Positions 1 to 12,100 of a DNA stretch of 64,000 nucleotides are shown here, in pieces. The DNA lies in NCBI RefSeq assembly GCF_949628265.1, contig NC_088789.1:5820886-5884885 (forward strand). Direction: 5' to 3'. This stretch comes from Cloeon dipterum. Taxonomy: Eukaryota > Arthropoda > Insecta > Ephemeroptera > Baetidae. The notes under the pieces are model-generated. The model saw nothing but the letters and a program-made list of their open reading frames with translations, did not search any database and was not told where the DNA came from. A program made the position numbers and the translations under genes. The number at the start of each line of letters is the position of its first letter. The first letter of the stretch is position 1.

Positions 1-3000
1 ACACGGAGACTGCTTTATCATATTTCCCAACGCGATATTTAGCTCAGATTACACACGTATATTGCAGTTTAAGTGAAATATATTTATTTTCACGAACTCT
101 TGATTGTATCAATTTATTGCTTTTTCACTTTTTAATTTCCTTTTAAACTGTTAATAGTAAAAGTTAAAACGCTCGTGATGTGTGCAAATTTCTTCTCCTG
201 TGGCTGCGGTTGCCGTGACGGCTGTATGTATTTGAAAATAACTCGAGAGCCGCATTGTCAACATTTAATTATGTTTAATTGCGCGAAAGCATCGAAAATT
301 CAAGTTCGCGGAACTATGCTTCCAAAGATGCTCGCCATGTAATTAACACACATCCCGACAAAATTATTTTCGCCTCTGCTCCCCAGCTCGTGCGCGTGCG
401 AATGAGAAAATTGCAGGGCCAATTTATGTCGCGGCAAAGGTGTTGAGCTCGTTGCTGTTATTTAAGGTCAAGCAATTTGTGGTGAAAAGTTTTGATATGC
501 GCGGCACACTTTTGTTTCTCGCCCGCCCCTCAATTTTTGCAATTTGCTCACTTTTGATTTCGATTTCTTTCTGACAAAGAAGAAAGTCGACGTGCCTCAT
601 GTTCGGACGAGTGCATGACGCTGCACCGAGAACAAAATGCAACTGAACGGCACGCACGGCTTTTTATTCGTTATGCAAAACGCGGCAGATTTGCAAGCCG
701 CAGCAGACGGTCATCAATTCTCTAACCCATTCAGGGTCTGCACATTCGTGTGTGTGTGTCTGAATGAGAAAAGCTGCTTCCGCCATTACTGTTTGCTCAT
801 CTCTCGGCTAGGTTTTACGCAACCCGAGGCACTGACGAGAGGTACATTACGCAGATTTTTCACGAAAAGCTCGCTTTCCAACCGGTGACAATGCACAAAT
901 GTCTAGTAAAGGCTGAGTGAAATGAAGTAAAAATTCTTAACATAAATTATATAACCGAAGCATAGCCATTACCTAATCGTCACCCTTGAAACAACTTTCA
1001 ACTTGGTCAGCTCGTGCGTGCTCTAAGTCAGCTACAATATCCGTGCAAACGTGTCATAAATCGGAAACACTAATAGGCTAGCCATTTTAAAATATTCCTC
1101 ACCGCTCGTTCTGACGTAAATAAAAGCCAACCTTAAATAAAAACTCTCTATCGTTTACTCCAAAAAGCATTAACGATCTCACTCGCTTGTTCACAAGGAA
1201 AATTTAACTTTCCCGACTTAAGAACAAAATAATATTAATAAATCATTCAAGGTTAAATTAGTTAATTGTTAATGAAAAGGTTGTTCGTTTTGTCTAAATT
1301 TTCTTTCCGATCCTTAGAGATAATGTATGTCGGAGCAAGACAAAGTTTTTCCAGGCTGAACCACCAAAATTTGGTTGCAAAATATCTCTATTAATGATTA
1401 ACTTGGAACTACATTTCGACAAGAAAACTTTAATTTTTCCCGCAGGCGTTTCAGCTGCCCTAGGGTGGACGTTTAAAATTGAATTTCAAATTCCTCTATC
1501 TCTCTCATTTTGCATTCGTTTTCTCTGCTGCCGCTGCTGATTGTGTCTGCGACATCGCGGTCCCCCGGGCCCATCCCGAAAAGCAAATTAACTTTCTTCG
1601 CTGGCTGGGTGCAGCCTTGGATTTTGCTTTCTTTCGGTTCCGGTTTGCCAAGCAGCTAGCCATGATGTCGCTAATTACTCGCGGATGCAATAGACGCCGC
1701 TCGCGACCGCGACTTTTCGCCTTCGGCGCTCAATCAGCTCCAGATTTGATTTTTTACTGCGCCCCGGCCGGCCGACTGCCTTTGCTGTTGTTGATGTATT
1801 AAAATAGTTGCGAAAGATTGCCCACGAAGGCTTGCTGAGCGGTTTAATTATGCCTCTGTGAATAGGGCATTAACTGCGAGCGTGTGTACGCAACGCCGCG
1901 CGCTTTATATTGAGAAGACACAAAAGGGCTCATTCCAATTTCACTGCATGCGCTGCAGAGGAACTTGCACAGAAAGAAACTTTGCAAAATTTTTGATTCT
2001 GCCAACCTTCGACATCATTAGAAAGTTTGTCATCCATCACACAGGATTAATTTCTGTTCATTGGCAGAGACTTTGAATGATAACTTGTTGTTCTTAATTT
2101 ATTTGCAAATTCTGCGCAGTTCCTAAGACCGTTTATCATGATGAAGAAAGGAAATTTAAAAAATGGCTATGTAGATTGACTAAGAATGGGCGGCTATTAG
2201 TGAAATTTTGAAGGCAAATATATTTCTGGTTGATATTATTTTTATCTATCTTTACCCATTTCAGTTTCCGCAGCTTTGGATACTGTTGGATAATTAATTG
2301 TTGGGACCAAAGCGTAAAAATTGAATCCCAAAGTATAGGATTGGTACTCAAGTCCTAATTGGCACGTTTGGTAATATTCAGTGCCGGAGAAAGCACTTTT
2401 ACATCATCGACAATTTTTTTCGGCGTCTACGTAAGATTTACTCGTTTTACTACTACAGTTGTTTCAATGTTAATTAGAATTTTTCTTGCTCTTGCCACAA
2501 GACCTTGGCATTTTTTTAAAAAGAGTCGATGTGTGTGTGTGCTGCGGCTCGCATTCGATTCGTTCAGATTTATGGAATCATTTCACTTTCCATACTAGTT
2601 TTTTGCTGCTAGGTGCTGCACGACAGGGAAAAGAATAAGTCAACAATTATCCGTCACCGACCGCCACGCGGGTATTTACAGGTATATTGCAGTCTAGCGC
2701 ACATACTTGCATTATTAATTCTCACTCTCGTCAATGACCGTAATTACGATTGAACTTGAGCTTAGGATATTAGTGTTATGCAACGCGGTGTTAATAGTGT
2801 TCTTCACGCTTGGAAAGTTCATCGCTGGAAAAAATAAAAACTGTGTCGAGCAGCTTTTCTCTTTCAATCTTTTAAAATACAAAGTAGGAATTTAATTTGA
2901 TCGCGCAGCAGACTTTTAAAAATGGATAAAAATTAATTTCTGGCGAAAATTGGTGGCCATTCGAGAGCGGTTTAAATTGCCCAACTGGTCGTCAGCGCGC

Positions 3001-4196
3001 GCGCGCTTAGTGCTGCAACCTTGATCCAAACCCAAATCAATGCAATAAACGCGCGAGAGAGCAGCAGTAAAAAGGAAGTAGAGGCGCTCCTCAGGGCAGC
3101 CTGTGCGTTCTCCCATGATTTCGATACTGAAAGCAACAGCGATCCCGCCAAAATCGCCGATCCTCGCCCTCGGGGGCTGCCAGGAATGCGGAAATTCAGC
3201 CAACGCGGCCTGACGAGGGTCACTTATATTTTCTCTCCTCCTGTTTCTCGAAACCTGAGCGACAAAAAATGGATTCCCACGTCAGAGGATTGCCTAAGAA
3301 AACCGACCTGGCGAGTTGTCGTTATGCACGCAGGTCATGAGCCTCTTTCGATCTGCATTTTTCGAATTCGAGTTCAGGCAGCGGTGCTTGAACTTGCTTC
3401 TTTCTTTCGTCACGCTCAAGTACAAGCAAAACAAGACCGTCCGATGATCGCTTTGGGATTTCCTAACAGTGGTTGCTAGTCAGGTTTTACTTTTTATTTT
3501 GTACGCACGCAGATTGATGGTTCTTCTTCGTACCAATCATCCTTCGGTCTTAATTTTCCGACCGTACGTGGCCGTGTCTCACTCAGTCGTGATTTTTTTG
3601 TTTGTCTGATGTTTGTGCAACCGCACGGAGGAAGTCTGTTGGAAACTATTTAAGGTGTATGTACTTTTCGCACCCGCAAATATTTGAATTGATAACGGCA
3701 AATATTTAGCGACGGACGATTTTCGGCAGGATGCATTTGCTAATCTTTCCAAGATGTTTTCTACCATCCAGCAAGAAAACAAACACGCTCAACAAGGTCC
3801 GATTTCGAGCAGTTTGACCTTACTTTCGAATTCATCCCGGTTGAAATTGTTTACCTCTTTGTTGATTTTCCAAAATAAAAACAAGTGGCGTGCATCGCCA
3901 TCAAGAATTTGAGTGGCAGGAATCAAACACAAGACGCGCCGGATTAATTATGCAAAACACCCGGGGACACCGATTCCCAGAAGCCGGGTATAGAGAAAAC
4001 TGGCCGAAAAAGCATCGGGCGCGCGTAAAAAATGGCACAGCAGCCGCGGTGACGGCGGCGTTTCCCAACTGGCCGGCCAGCGTTTCACAACCAGCCAGCG
4101 TTTCGTGTACATGCGTAATGCGCCACCACACACTCGAGTTGAGGATCTCTCACTCGTAGTTCGCAAAGTGCTGCTCATGGGGAGAAAAACACTCAC
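1..4196. other. Non-coding stretch left of the first recognised exon
   Basis: No convincing exon is visible on either strand. Open frames here, for example about 3021-3479 on the plus strand, lack splice signals, family motifs or sensible composition. If the minus-strand exon at 4197-4460 belongs to a gene running leftward, this stretch is most easily read as its intron, with the remaining exons outside the window. It contains AT-rich runs and moderately GC-rich patches (about 1.5-1.8, 3.0-3.3 and 3.9-4.1 kb). That it is intronic is an inference. Confidence 0.4.
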
Positions 4197-4460
4197 ATTT
4201 GGAGAATCCCTTGTGCGGTCCTTTGTCGAGGGAGCCCGCCGAGCGGAGCGAGGGCGCCGGCGACGACGTGATGGTCGTGGACTCCAAGCTGGAGTCCAGA
4301 CTGGACTCGATGCTGACGTCCTCACCCTCTTCGGGGGCCAGGAGACGGGTGCCGGCGCCGCCGACCATAACGCAAACCGGGGCAGCACGCATGGGCAGGA
4401 GGCCATCCTCCTCGTCGATCGGCACCTTGGTCGTCATCTGACTGCTCTCATCGCGCACAC
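4197..4460 (-). CDS. Coding exon of an unidentified gene (partial; acidic, Ser-rich)
   Basis: This GC-rich block is bounded on the minus strand by a good acceptor (TTTTGCAG, AG at 4462-4461) and a near-consensus donor (AAAT|GTGAGT, GT at 4196-4195). It is 264 nt with one open frame of 87 codons, entered with two bases and left with one. That frame contains MTTKVPIDEEDGLLP near its beginning and then an acidic, serine-rich stretch including SIESSLDSSLES; the last complete residues are GFSK. The ATG at 4437-4435 could be the start codon if the exon at about 5678-6127 is 5' untranslated. If not, this is an internal exon. I do not recognise the family and see no domain. The composition suggests a disordered N-terminal region. 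Other frames are also open because of the high GC, so the frame choice is less certain than the exon. The rest of the gene would lie left of the window. Confidence 0.55.
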
Positions 4461-5677
4461 CTGCAAAATCACGAGTCCTTATATGTCAAAAACAAACTTC
4501 ATAGTTTTGATATTTTTATTTGGAAAAGCAACAATGTTTAGACCCCTTAAAATTTAGGTTTATTATGAACCTAATAACGATTGTAGATGTAATTTCTGTT
4601 GCGAGACTTGTGAAAAATATCATATTCAAAAGCGTACAGCAAGAAAATTGACTTTGAGAGAAGCAGCAAAAATATGTAAAAATTGATCAATTTAGTGTTT
4701 GCACGCATATTTTGTTCAATAAATAATTCATTAATTTAAATTTAGATTTAAATTAATCATATTATTTGTATTGAAAGTTTTACATCTAGCTCTTTTACAT
4801 AACAACAATAAAAACAGTCATTTCACTCTCGCTATTCTTATTTTAAAGCGCATATGGTTCAAGTAAATAGACGAATTCATCTCAAATAAAAATAGTGAAT
4901 ATTCATTTTAGAATTAAAAATGTGTTTTTGTTTACTTTTCATAAATGCTTTCTCAAAATATGCCCATTTTGAGTTTTAATAGCACTCAGCATCATTTCTG
5001 AGGAAGGGCAAACCAGATTTAATTGAGGAATATTTTAGCATCGAATTTGAGGTGTTTAGGAGAACTGGCACATGTGATTATTAACAAAAGTAAGTGTACG
5101 GCTTGCCGAGCGTGGTATTTTGAAAGCAAGAGTGTTTGGTGCCGCGACTGCTCGGCGAAACCAGCTGTTTGGTAGAAAGAGTTCATGGTGATCGTGCACC
5201 TCTTTGAGCGCATACATACACGCTCGCGGTACTTTGTTTGGCAACAACTTAAATCCCGCGCACTTGCCGCTTTTTAAAAGGGCCACTCAGTCAGTCGAAC
5301 TATAAATCGCGCAGCGCATAAATAGAGTCATTTTTTCTCATTCAAAAAGGTCAGAAAAATTTAATCAAATTTAATATATCACTCAATTTTTTGAAATATC
5401 GAAATATTTTCTTCAAAAAATAAAAACTGTGACAAGAACAAAATTATGCCAAAACAAAATCGAGAATTGAACTTTGATAATAACATTAACCTTATTTGTT
5501 TTATCTGCTGTACACTTTTTTATTAATAAATGTTTCAATCATTCACAAAATTAAAGAATGTCCAGTTAAATTTTTGATTTTACAGTTTCATCATGAAGTA
5601 AATATTTTGCCCTTTGTTTTAAATAAATTTGAAAATTATTTATGACAGTTACAGGCTGATGGGACCTGCTTACTTAC
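4461..5677 (-). other. Putative intron of the unidentified minus-strand gene
   Basis: AT-rich sequence lies between the donor at 5677-5676 and the acceptor at 4462-4461. It is intron-like in composition, with many homopolymer A/T runs. A plus-strand TATA-like stretch (CTATAAATC near 5300) is present, but nothing recognisable follows it. No coding exon is seen inside. The assignment rests on the two flanking exons belonging to the same transcript. Confidence 0.35.
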
Positions 5678-6127
5678 CAATGGAAAAAGGGAGAGAAGCG
5701 GCCGATGGAGTCGCGGGGCAAAGGGTTGGTGTGGCAGACGGAGTAAGTCAGTCGATCATGGCGCGGCACCGAACCTGGCAAAAGCAGAAGCGAAACTGAG
5801 AGAGCCTGGCTGAGCGAGAGAAGAACTCGGCGGCGGCGGCCAGCGCGTGGAGAGGGGAGGGGGTCTGGTGCACCTATGGGTGGCCGACGGGCCTTGAACC
5901 GCGTGCAACGCACACCGCGGCCGACGGCCAACCAACCTTCGGCGCCGCACCTTTCGGGGGACGGACGGGGAAACGAGAAAGCAGCCGCCCCTCTGCGTTT
6001 GGCGGCCGCCGACTAGGACCATTTCGCCCTCGAGCACCGAAATCGCTTTGTTCCTCTTTTCGCCGAAGCACTCTCTTCCTGCATGTATAATTGTAATCTC
6101 TGCTAGTTTCGCCACCAGCAAGGACTA
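5678..6127 (-). promoter_or_regulatory. GC-rich 5' exon / promoter region of the unidentified gene
   Basis: On the minus strand this CpG-rich block ends in a textbook donor (CCATTG|GTAAGTAAG, GT at 5677-5676). No ATG-initiated frame of useful length runs through the donor, so it looks like 5' untranslated sequence, plausibly upstream of the exon at 4197-4460. The right boundary is uncertain. A possible acceptor (GCGTTCCAG) lies near 6128, which would make this an internal untranslated exon; otherwise transcription starts somewhere in the block. The sharp GC rise against AT-rich flanks is typical of a promoter-proximal exon. Linkage to the 4197-4460 exon is an inference from spacing and strand. 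Confidence 0.4.
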
Positions 6128-9100
6128 ACTGGAACGCAAAGAAACGAAATTAGATGCAATTTGCTTAAGTACATTCGTAGTTCTAGTGATGTAATCTAAT
6201 GGAACATCGTTCAAGGCACTCATTTAATTCACGGAAAATGATTTGCAAATAATTTCATCGTGGTGCAAGGCACCAATGAATTCAAATTTGAGCATTTCTA
6301 ATACGTGAGAAAATTAATTATTCGCAATTTTTTAATAATCTTGACTAAAGGGTTGAAACTTGTAGACTTTCCATGAAGAAATACTGTTGAGCACTTTTTA
6401 AAAAAAAATTAAAAAAATTAAATTAATCTATATGCTAGCAAACACAACTAATGCAACAAAAAACAACGTGGGGAAAATTTTCTGAAAATGTCCAGCAAGC
6501 ATACTGGAATGAAACGAAAAAATAAATTAACTTCCTTCAACACTAGCACCCTGACTAATATACTAGACTGTTTCGGGCTTTGTTAAGATGTTTTTTTTAC
6601 AGTATTCAAATGTGGCAGTTGCGTTTTTTAATCCGAAAGGCATAAACGGGTACAAAAATAGACCAAACGGAGTCGTTACGGCGGTCTTCTCTAACAAAAA
6701 ACAAAGCATTTTTAGGGCACCTAATTTTTAACAAATTTAAAACTAAAAATACTATCGAACATATTGTCTTATTTCAATTGTTTCATTTAAGAATTTTTAG
6801 CACAAATTACTTTATCAAATCTACGCTTGACTATATACGAGATCAACATAATAATAAAATATGCTTGAAATTAGTTATTTAGAATGGTCTTGACAACAGC
6901 AAAAGCTTTACTAATCAGACACATTTTATTAATTCATTTACGATAAAAAATATTAGAGAAAATTAGCAACATTGTGAATAGCGATTGTCTGTTTTCTTCC
7001 TTTAAGAAGATTTCATAATAGTCCCAAACTACAGTCAAGGTGAATTTAAAAAAAAAAAAATAATAAAATGTATCTATATGTAGTGTAAATAATATCATGC
7101 TTAGAGGGTTTCACAAGTGAGTAGACGTTTTGAAATGGTTCCGGCACTTAGAGATGGTTTTGGACTTTATGAAAAGATGATTTTATTTTATATCAAAACA
7201 AAATTTGGTTTCACAAAAAAGACTAGATATCGTCTAAATCTTCAACGTCTATGCACTAAAAAGTATCAATATACTGCTTTACCTACAGTGCTGATCCACA
7301 AGAAACATAATTCTGAGTTTAAAAATATTTCCTTGCATTATTTTCTACTTTTCATCTCTCTTATAGCCAACAAAATCCAATTTTGTAACCATTCCAAAGC
7401 ACTGGTCGTGTGCAAAATGTTCGAGATTAAGCCACTACGTTCTATTTTATTTCAAATTAATTTTTTATAGAAAATCGATCATTCTGGGTATAATTTCTTT
7501 TAATTTAGTACGCCACAACAAAATAAAACGGAAAAACCCACCCAATTAGGATTCTCGTCAAAAATTGCTATAAAATATATTTTTAGAAATAATAGCCATA
7601 TTCAAAAATTAATGACGGTCTTCGACAAACAACAGACTTCCTTGATGCTTGAAAAAAATGAGTTTCTTTGATGAAATAGGCACGGAGTGTTTCAAAGAGC
7701 AGAAGCACTAGTGATAAACGCGCGTCGTCTCCTCTCTATTGGGCTCATGAATTAGCATATGATTATCATCAAGACTGGGCTGCCGTGCGTCTTGAGAATG
7801 GACGAGAACTCTCGATTTCAGCAGCGTGCTCAGCACACGCGGCACCTGTTGCCTTTGCTCACATTGCTCTCGGCCGCGGACCAGCCGACCGAAATCTCGC
7901 GTCACCGAATCTAGGTCAAATACACTGCGTGGCGGGCGCGAAAAGCAGGAAACACTCAATTTCTTTGCGCCCGCCGCTGCCGCCGCCTCGGCTTCATGGC
8001 AATGAAGGGATGAACCGACTCCTGTCTCAACGAGAAATAGCTAGCTAGACCTTGTCGCTCTCCAAGAATGACATAAGCCCGCATTAGCAATAAGCACGGC
8101 TTTCCTTTCAAGGTCCAGCCTCCTAAACTCGCCATTTGTTTGAAGAAATTTTCGTGTGACGCACATATAGCTCCAAAATACCTTCTCTTAAACGAAATCG
8201 TGTGCTAAATTCCGTCGTAGCCATCTATCAAACTTAAAATGAACTTTTTAATTGTTCGTTAACCTTCGATGAATAAATATAAACGTGTGTAAAATTTTAA
8301 AACTTTATTACAAAAATGGATTATATCGGAGATATGTGTTCAATATATATGAACAATTTTTGATTGAGATTCATGTTATGAAAAGGGCATATATTCTGTT
8401 TATTTTCTTTGAAAGTGTTTTGTCAAAATGTTACGTACCCACCACAGAAGCCCTCTCTGTTAATGTTCGTTTCTTTCCTCATAAAAGGCATAAAAGATTA
8501 CCTCCGATTTGATCCGCAAGTAAAACCGATTTTCAGGGTTGCGAGGCACATTCTAACTAAAAGAATTATATTTTGTTCTTGAAATAATGTTGAACCAAAA
8601 TATTAAATAATAAAAACTGAAGCTTCCTCGTTACATTGCGTCAGAATTATTGAAATGAGATGCGCAAACTTCCTCGTTTCGGCGCGAGACCCGCTGACCC
8701 CGAGGTGACAATTTTCATACACATTTTTCACAGCCATCCGAACTGACATATCTTCCTTGAACAATTAAATAGTTATCTACGTTAGAGCAGGAAGTAAGTC
8801 AGGTGTCATAATTTTAGGTCAGGGATCAAAAAACGCGCGTGGCCTCGTCCAAATGGATTGAAACTATGAATAGGGACTCTTTCCTCCTGAGACTACGCTT
8901 CCCTCAAAAGAGCCGCTCTATTTTTTCATAGCCATGCAGGCAGTAAAAATGCTTGTAAACACCTTTCCCGCTCGGACTGGACTCATTAAGTGAGCAAATA
9001 TCGTCGACTTTTACGTCAAACGAAGCAAATCTTTAACATTCCTGATGGAAGTTTCCAGGAACCATTAAAAAATCGCGTTGAAGTTCTAAAAATCAGCATA

Positions 9101-12100
9101 TGAGATCTTTTGCATTGAGATAATGGTGTGTTTGTGTGCGAGATGATGTGAGCGGAGAAAATTGCCGGACGAGCCTCTAGACTCTGACTAAGAGCGTGTT
9201 GCATAATCTGTGACAGCAGAACCAGCACTCGAGTCAGTCGAGTCTGCCTGCTCGCAGAAGAAAACACACAGCAGCACACACTCTCTCGATTTTCGGCCAC
9301 GGCGCGAATACGAAAGTAAAAGTGCCTTTTTAATTAATCCTTCACGGTGCGGTGATTCTGCGTGATAAGATGACCAAATTATCAGATAATGCAAGAAGAT
9401 AAAGCTAATTATTTTCGTGTTGCTATCACTCATAAAATAATGCCCGTCCGGCACTGCTTTTGCAAATGTAAATGCAAAGGTCCTCTACTTTAATTGAGCA
9501 TGCTCTGATTGAGCCACCTAATGGCATTGTGAAAAAAAACATGCGAAGTGACTCCAGGGATCGAATGGCTTTTTATTATTATTCTGCGACGCAATTTCTC
9601 TCACATCTCGGATGGAAATTCTAATGATTGGTTCGCTTTTTAGGTGAAAGGACATTTTCAGGTCGCAGGAGATTTGGTATTCTTATAATTTTGAAATATA
9701 AATTGAATTGCTCAACGAAACATGAGTAACTCTCAATTTTATTTAATTTATCGACAAATTACAATTTTCGCCTCTCGCAGATAATCAGCAGCTGCGGTTT
9801 GCTTTGTCAATTTTTCCCGCGCAGTCGTTCCGCGAAGAAAGAAACGCGTTAATCGGACCCATGCCTGTTTGACATTGAAACAAGCGATTATTTATATTCG
9901 TTCTTTTTTCTTCAGTCACTCGCTTCGTGGGCTTAATTGAGACGGATGGAAACGAAAGACCCTCAAACAAGGCGTTTTAACGATTGCGCGTTTGAATTCC
10001 AGAGACGAGGAAGTTGGCCGAGTGGGTTTGACGTCTGCCAAATTATCTTCTGCACTATAAGCGACGAGTGCAATTATCATCAAAACGCAATTGCACTCTG
10101 GCGGGAGGAGAAAACACGAATGCATCCTGCATGACACGCGACACTTTTTTCGAAAGCGGAAGTGATACGCGATTAAACCAGAAGTTTCCTGATGTTAGAA
10201 GCGCGAAAAAATTATTAAAATAATGCACTAGCATGCCAGGGAAGCAATGTTGCTCCCAAAATTAATCACCGTTACATTTAAAAACAAAAAAGGGATTAAT
10301 TAGTTGAACAAGCAAAAATATTAAAATCGATAATAAACAAATTTCGTTTGATTAATAGAATTTAAAACCTTCATAAAAGCTATTCTTTCCGGAACACGAA
10401 AATAAAAGTCATACAGCAGACAATGTATAACGTTATAAGAGACATGAATTTAGCTTATCTGCGGTGATGGACAGGCGTGGTGCGCAGACGAAAACTAGCC
10501 GCCGTCGAGAATCTTGCTAAGTCACACATGTGCGGCATTTTGCATTCGGCTTGGTTAAGTCACACACGAAAACCTTGACATTTAAATTGGCAATTACGTG
10601 CGGAGAGTGCCGGCTTAAATTTATGTATTCCGTGTCTCTCTGTACGCGCTCAGTTTCACTTTTCTGCCATTGTTTCTGCGTATAAAACTTTTCTCGTTAC
10701 AAAAGCTAAATCGCCCTTGCATTGTGCCTGTTGACGGCACACCGAAAAAATGGAGTGCCGTCAATCTGGGAAATCCGAATTGAGTAATGCGCTCTTGTTT
10801 TATTGTTCTAAACTAAAGAAGGATGTGCAGTATAATGTCTTGGAAAAAAACAGCCGCAACTTGATGCGGTTTGTTTGCAAAGAAATACGCAAAATTGGCA
10901 CCAAGATGACGCACTGCTGGGATTTCGTGAGCAAAAAAAAAGGAAAAAAGCTGGTTGAATGAACTACAAAAAGCAGAAAAACGTAGCTGAGAATGATTGG
11001 CATTGGCACGCAATTTAAGACTGACATCGGGATTAATATATTTGTTAGGATCATCTTTCTCAAACAAAACAATTTGCACACACTTTGTTCGAGTTGTTTG
11101 CTTTAAGGAGAGGCCACCATTTTTTGTTTTCATTCACAGGGCGCACACAAAAGAGTCGCAAGTCACCGCTCGGCTGTTAGAATAATGCTCTCCAGCCTAA
11201 TTCCACTCGAGTGCGGTGTGTTGATTAAATAGAGAATAATAGCTGAAAGGCGGGTTATTATGGATTGGGACGGTCCGCGGGCCAATCTGCGCCGATTATT
11301 TCCTCACTGCTGGCTCTAATTGGCGCTGAAAACGCATGCGATCGTTACAAAACTGGCGCACACACGTCAACTGCCCTCGCGGCCACAGACGTGTCGAGTG
11401 AAAAGAATTATTTTCATAACATTTTTGACCCGGCCGGCACTGCCGCCGCCGCCGGTTTCGTTTCATTACTGCTTTGTTGACACCAGACGCAAAAATTGAT
11501 CTCGACCCAATAGGAAATTTAGTCAGCCAATATGCGATTCCTAGAAGACGCGGAAAATAAAAGAGCCTAGCGCGGAAGCTATTTTTCAATCGCGCAAACA
11601 ACACGTATGCCTTCGTCTGCCTTAACAAGCAAATCTCTTTTAAATGCGATTATCCGCCAGCTAATAAGTGAGCTTCCTCAGTGACAAGTTGATCTTTATT
11701 TATTCCGTGTATTTCTACAGAGGATGCACAATCGTTGCAAACCCATCTTTAAATGGAATCTTATTCTAATAGTTATTGCGCTTTCTGTTTATTCTCTGCA
11801 ATTTTTAGAATAGCTTATTAAACCTTCGATGTAAACACGTGTGTATATAGTGTAAAACGAGATGTAAGGCACACACAGTGAAAGTGGGACCTTGAAATAC
11901 GCGAAGAAAGTTTGCGGCAGACGAGACGCGAGATGCAGCAGCGTGGTCCAGAGCCAAAAGCAGTTTCCTGCAGCTTTAATGCCTTTTTAATTGGAGATTC
12001 GCACGCGCCGTACTGCGATTGTCTGTCTGCGTGCGCTAGAGAAATGTTTTGGAGAAATGCTGCCTACCTGGCTATGTAGACAAGAACCGTTTTGCGGTCG

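Noticed and set aside
3021..3479. 152-codon plus-strand open frame
   Set aside because: It has no recognisable motif, splice signal or coding-like periodicity, and lies in a GC-rich patch where chance frames are expected. Equal-length minus-strand frames overlap it.
3948..4406. 152-codon minus-strand frame overlapping the exon at 4197-4460
   Set aside because: It is in a different frame and runs straight through the strong donor at 4196, with an Arg/Pro/Ser composition typical of a frame-shifted GC-rich exon.
6090..6120. Short match of TCTCTGCTAGTTTCG to the 57-kb repeat
   Set aside because: Only about 15 bases agree and the match ends abruptly, so chance cannot be excluded.
5756..6121. Long minus-strand frames in the CpG-rich exon
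   Set aside because: None begins with ATG or reads through the donor usefully, and the Arg/Pro-rich translation is what GC-rich untranslated DNA gives.
7117..7470. 117-codon plus-strand frame
   Set aside because: It lies in AT-rich sequence, is Lys/Phe/Ile/Leu-rich, has no motif and no splice context. It is a chance frame.
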